Positions 60,904 through 64,000 of a stretch of 64,000 nucleotides of DNA are shown in pieces (the first letter of the stretch is position 1; every line of letters starts with the position of its first letter). The translations under genes and the position numbers were made by a program. The notes beneath the pieces were generated by a model. The model made no database searches. It worked only from the letters and a program-made list of their open reading frames with translations, and was not told the DNA's origin. Source of the DNA: Litorimonas sp965205225 (GTDB taxonomy: Bacteria; Pseudomonadota; Alphaproteobacteria; Caulobacterales; Maricaulaceae); contig CBDBFZ010000003.1 of NCBI GenBank assembly GCA_965205225.1, positions 682,001-746,000 on the forward strand, given 5' to 3'.

Positions 60904-61635
60904 TTAAAGCGATACAGGCAGCGGCAGGTAGCCGATGATACTGTCTCTTTCCACCGCTTCCGCGTCCAACATCTCATAAAGGCGCAGATCACCACTTTCA
61001 GCCCGCAACAATCCGTCTGCTTTGTTTCTAACTGCACAGAGAATGCGCCCGTCCGTCAGATCCAGATCAATGGCTGCGATAGCGACCGCCTGCGGCCAGC
61101 TATTAGGCCCGATGCGAGGGAGTGAGGCGACAATCTTGAAATCGGGCATGGCCCCGCCCGGCGCGAGTGAGGTCCACCAGTTATTCATCCCGCCCGGTGC
61201 GGGTACCACGGCGATGTCTTCCGCCTCGGCATAGGCGGCGGCCAGCGCGGCGGAACTGGTCGGGTAGCTCAGGACCGGTAGGCTGCCCCCAAAGCGGTCC
61301 CGGATCAGCGACAGATTGGCGCGCGCATCACCTTCAAGCGCAAAATGCAGCCGGGGCGACCCCTGCACCGAAATCGACGCGCTCATAAGCTCTGCCCATA
61401 TGCGCGAAACCAGAGCGGGCGGCGTCCCAGTATTTTGCGCCATTTCGACCAGGTCGGACACATGACTATCTTCGCGGGACGGCCGCCAGAGTTTCGCGCC
61501 CGCTTTCGCTTTGCGTACATCGGAGGACAGAGCCAGCCGCTCGGCAATCAGATCCAGCATCGCCCGGTCAACCCGGTCTATCTTACGCCTGACATGTTCC
61601 AAATTTGGATTGGCAGGGTTTGAATTTCTGCTCAT
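60904..61635 (-). CDS. Chorismate mutase with an extra C-terminal domain
   Basis: A 243-residue protein. The N-terminal AroQ chorismate mutase helix bundle (residues ~12-95: HVRRKIDRVDRAMLDLIAER, then AELMSASISVQGSPRL) converts chorismate to prephenate. The C-terminal ~150 residues have a periplasmic-binding-like, prephenate-dehydratase-like pattern (SSAALAAAYAEAEDIAVVPA), but I cannot find the TRF dehydratase motif, so it is probably a regulatory or degenerate domain. It overlaps the methyltransferase gene upstream by 4 nt and precedes the dehydrogenase. Confidence 0.85.
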   Translation of the reverse strand: MSRNSNPANPNLEHVRRKIDRVDRAMLDLIAERLALSSDVRKAKAGAKLWRPSREDSHVSDLVEMAQNTGTPPALVSRIWAELMSASISVQGSPRLHFALEGDARANLSLIRDRFGGSLPVLSYPTSSAALAAAYAEAEDIAVVPAPGGMNNWWTSLAPGGAMPDFKIVASLPRIGPNSWPQAVAIAAIDLDLTDGRILCAVRNKADGLLRAESGDLRLYEMLDAEAVERDSIIGYLPLPVSL

Positions 61636-62369
61636 TCGTTTCTCTCGACAGATGGCTGAGCCGACGTTCCGAATAATGGGGCCCGGACCTTGGCGACTTC
61701 CAGCTGATCCGGTTCGACATAGAGCCGCTTGACCGCTTCCACCATGACCAATCCGGCAAAACCAGGCCAGACTGTTTCCCCGAACCGTTCAAACCCATGC
61801 GCAAACTTTGGACCCGACAAACGGGTCAATGGTGGACCGTAAAGCGCGCCTGAACCGACTGTCGGATGAAACCCAGCACTAATCAGGCGGGTGCGCAGTT
61901 GATTGCGGGAAAATGGCCGCCCGGCCCCGAACGGCAGGTGATCCATGCGCGCCCATAGACCGGCGCGGCCCGCCGCAATTACGACGATGCGCCCTTCGGG
62001 CTGGGTGACGCGCCAGAGCTCGCGCAGCAGACCGGAAAGATCGTCCGCTTCCTCGACCGCGTGAACGCAGAGCACCCGATCGAAAGTGGCGTCAGAGAAT
62101 GGTAATTGCCGCTCATCCGCAACGCAGGCCATCACGCCGCGTGAGGATTGGTGAGCGATCGCGCCTTGGCCTGATGGGTTCACCAGCACAATACGATTGG
62201 CGCTTTTGCGATAGGCAGTCAGGATGGGCGCGGTATAGCCAAAACCAAGCGCGTTATAGCCCGCCAGATCTGGCCAGAGCGTGCGTAAACGGCGCAAGGC
62301 CATATCCCGAGCCATAAAGCCGAGCGGGCTCGCATAGAAACTCTCAAGGCTTTCAGCGGACTCACGCAT
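61632..62369 (-). CDS. Class I SAM-dependent methyltransferase
   Basis: A 245-residue methyltransferase of UbiE/methyltransferase-11 type. ALGFGYTAPILTAYR replaces the usual glycine-rich motif I, LPFSDATFDRVLCVHAVEEAD is motif post-I/II, and LLRELWRVTQPEGRIVVIA is motif III. The substrate is unknown. Overlap with the chorismate mutase start (ATGA) places it in the aromatic operon, but in related genomes it commonly neighbours a hydroxyacylglutathione hydrolase gene, so the link may be positional only. Confidence 0.82.
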   Translation of the reverse strand: MRESAESLESFYASPLGFMARDMALRRLRTLWPDLAGYNALGFGYTAPILTAYRKSANRIVLVNPSGQGAIAHQSSRGVMACVADERQLPFSDATFDRVLCVHAVEEADDLSGLLRELWRVTQPEGRIVVIAAGRAGLWARMDHLPFGAGRPFSRNQLRTRLISAGFHPTVGSGALYGPPLTRLSGPKFAHGFERFGETVWPGFAGLVMVEAVKRLYVEPDQLEVAKVRAPLFGTSAQPSVERNE

Positions 62370-62392
62370 GGGCAGCGTCTAGCATGGGTCGA

Positions 62393-64000
62393 TCAACCCG
62401 TCATGCGACTCCAGACCGGGGATGGCGCCGGACGACCAAAATAATAGCCCTGAAGGTAATCCACGCCTAATCGGGTCAAAGTCTGGGCATCGGCCTTGTC
62501 CTCGACCATCTCCGCTACCGTATCAACCGAGAATGTTGCCGCCAGATCAACTATCATCCGGGTGAAGACCTGCTTGTTTTCATCGACAGCCACGCCCCGC
62601 ACGAGGCTCCCATCGATTTTGATGGAGTCGGCTTCAACCGCCAGTAGATTACGGAAACTGGTATAACCGGAACCGAAATCATCGACAGCAAAGCGGCAGC
62701 CCAGTCCCCGGACTTCGGCGGCAAACCCTGACGCTTTCGCAGGATCGTCAACAGCCAGTGTTTCGGTCATCTCAATCGTCAGGCGGCTGGCGGTATCGCC
62801 AAGATCACGTAGACGTTCAGTATAGCGGGCGCTCGCTTCATCATCGGCGATCGTGCCTGCCGAGACGTTCAGAGCAAGATGAACATGTTCGCTGATTTCC
62901 AGATGCGGTATCGCCAGATCAAGTGCCCGTTCGTCAAGTTGATCCACCAAACCGACCTGCTCCGCCGCCAGAATGACCCGGAAAGCGCTTTCGATCCGCT
63001 CGTCATCGCTTCGGACGCGCAACAGGCATTCGTAATGGTCAAGTTCACCCGTACCCGCGTGGACGATCGGCTGAAACGCTAGGCTCAGCCGATCATTGTC
63101 GAGTAGAGTCTGGACATCAATCTCTGTATCATCTGCTTTCTGAGGAACACCACTGGACGTTGGCAAGGCGTTGCGTGTGACATTCAGGGCCTCGTCCAAG
63201 GTAATGAGCGGTGCGGTCGCAAATGCAACCTCGAGTGCCAGTGGACCAAAAGGCGTTGTATAGGGCTGGACCGTCAGCGCTGCGTGCAGAAGCTGTGCCA
63301 AGGTTTCAGGATCGGAATTCAGGCTGCAGACGGCAAAATCAGCACCGTCCATACGGGCAATCAGATCCGGAGCGCGGATAGCCTCTTGCATCCGTCCCGC
63401 TACCGCGCGCAGAATATGATTCTGCATATCTTCGCCAAAATTGAGTCTCAATTCCTCAAGATTGGAAACCCGTAACCGAAGCAGATGAACCGACACGCCA
63501 ACGCGCTCAGCCAGCCTCGCCATGTGCGCCGCGCCCGTCTGAAGTGCTGCGCGGTTCGACAAACGCGTCAGAGGATCATGCCGCGCCCGCCAGGCAATGG
63601 CTGCATTGCTCCGCACATCGTCGGTTCGATCGAGAATGACGCCGCGGATCAGGGTTGCACGGTTGTCGGCACAGGCCTGTGCCTCGGCAATCTCCCTGAC
63701 ATGGCGAATCTCGCCCATGTCATCTCGCAACACATAATCGATCTGGTATCGCGCGCCGATGAACCGCAATGAGCCGACAGCCCGTCGCCGGGTGCGAATA
63801 TCATCAGCACTCAGCCGGTTTTCCCAATCCAACTGCGCCGTGCTCAGTTCGCCGGGTCGTTCAATGATAAATCGTTCCACGCTGGGCACATCGGCAAAGT
63901 CGAGATAACCGTCTTCACCCATTTCAAAGGCATAGGCCCCGGCCAGTGCCAGCGCATCGGCCAGAAGGGCTGGTTCCGTCAGAGGGGAGCGAACCTCACC
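62393..64000 (-). CDS. GGDEF/EAL cyclic-di-GMP signalling protein, 5' end beyond window
   Basis: At least 535 residues remain; the frame is open through base 64000, so the N-terminus is missing. A PAS-like region (RFIGARYQIDYVLRDDMGEIRHVREI) is followed by a GGDEF domain whose active-site motif reads DGADF, so it is probably not a diguanylate cyclase. An EAL domain follows, with ECL for EAL, IEMTET, VDDFGSGYTSFRNLLAVEAD, KIDGSLV and a variant VAEMVED; most metal ligands are retained, so c-di-GMP phosphodiesterase activity is plausible. It lies 23 nt upstream of the methyltransferase gene on the same strand. Confidence 0.88.
   Translation of the reverse strand, partial: GEVRSPLTEPALLADALALAGAYAFEMGEDGYLDFADVPSVERFIIERPGELSTAQLDWENRLSADDIRTRRRAVGSLRFIGARYQIDYVLRDDMGEIRHVREIAEAQACADNRATLIRGVILDRTDDVRSNAAIAWRARHDPLTRLSNRAALQTGAAHMARLAERVGVSVHLLRLRVSNLEELRLNFGEDMQNHILRAVAGRMQEAIRAPDLIARMDGADFAVCSLNSDPETLAQLLHAALTVQPYTTPFGPLALEVAFATAPLITLDEALNVTRNALPTSSGVPQKADDTEIDVQTLLDNDRLSLAFQPIVHAGTGELDHYECLLRVRSDDERIESAFRVILAAEQVGLVDQLDERALDLAIPHLEISEHVHLALNVSAGTIADDEASARYTERLRDLGDTASRLTIEMTETLAVDDPAKASGFAAEVRGLGCRFAVDDFGSGYTSFRNLLAVEADSIKIDGSLVRGVAVDENKQVFTRMIVDLAATFSVDTVAEMVEDKADAQTLTRLGVDYLQGYYFGRPAPSPVWSRMTG

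Noticed and set aside
1..64000. CRISPR array, retron, toxin-antitoxin pair or defence island
   Set aside because: No regularly spaced repeats, cas-like genes, reverse transcriptases or small coupled toxin-antitoxin pairs were seen.

Overview
This window looks like chromosomal DNA of an alphaproteobacterium, probably a marine Hyphomonadaceae/Maricaulaceae-type organism. The evidence is a long gapless dcw (division and cell wall) cluster in alphaproteobacterial order, a split glycine decarboxylase (gcvPA/gcvPB), a TonB-receptor-based catabolic island and many ATGA/GTGA stop-start overlaps. The genus is an inference; no rRNA or tRNA gene is present to anchor it.

Positions 1-16.3 kb hold an accessory catabolic island. 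It contains a secreted formylglycine sulfatase (1811-3583), a TetR regulator at the end of a four-gene leftward operon (3580-6815: tandem DsbA/GST-kappa-like protein, small membrane protein, metallo-beta-lactamase-fold hydrolase, TetR), and a six-gene rightward operon (6968-12422: GST, haloalkane dehalogenase, NADP-dependent MDR reductase, DUF1330-like membrane protein, DUF2855 protein, second GST). It ends with a TonB-dependent receptor (12517-15129) divergent from a sulfatase-maturing formylglycine-generating enzyme (15321-16154). The same 17-bp palindrome, TGRCAY-N5-RTGCCA, lies in all three divergent promoter regions (1760, 6918, 15160 and 15189). This ties the island into one regulon, probably for uptake, desulfation and dehalogenation/conjugation of an organic sulfate or halide.

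Positions 16.3-24.2 kb are a decayed mobile region: a serine-recombinase tail, two oppositely oriented copies of one IS5-family element (16994-18329 dead, 21798-23106 intact, each with its own 4-bp target duplication), an IS3 remnant split by the second copy, and a pseudogenised amidohydrolase. Between the IS copies lies a wrecked N-acetylmuramate salvage locus. Its NamZ-type exo-muramidase and a DOMON-like protein are intact, while the kinase and the symporter are broken.

Positions 24.3-41.2 kb carry rnpB and then mraZ-rsmH-ftsL-ftsI-murE-murF-mraY-murD-ftsW-murG-murC-murB-ddl-ftsQ-ftsA, nearly every pair overlapping. ftsZ, expected after ftsA, is absent. In its place are a nonsense-interrupted lipoprotein gene, a MipA/OmpV porin-like gene and an IS cluster (42684-45223). 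Positions 45.2-54.7 kb hold two small lipoproteins, an IS3 scrap, a glycine-cleavage operon behind a tandem glycine riboswitch (gcvT-gcvH-membrane protein-gcvPA-cupin-gcvPB), argS and another lipoprotein. Positions 54.8-64 kb hold ispH-rnhA, a zinc-ribbon/DUF3426 pair, ftsE-ftsX-ydcF-like, a DUF1272 protein, an aromatic amino acid operon (methyltransferase, chorismate mutase, prephenate dehydrogenase) and a GGDEF/EAL protein that runs off the right edge.
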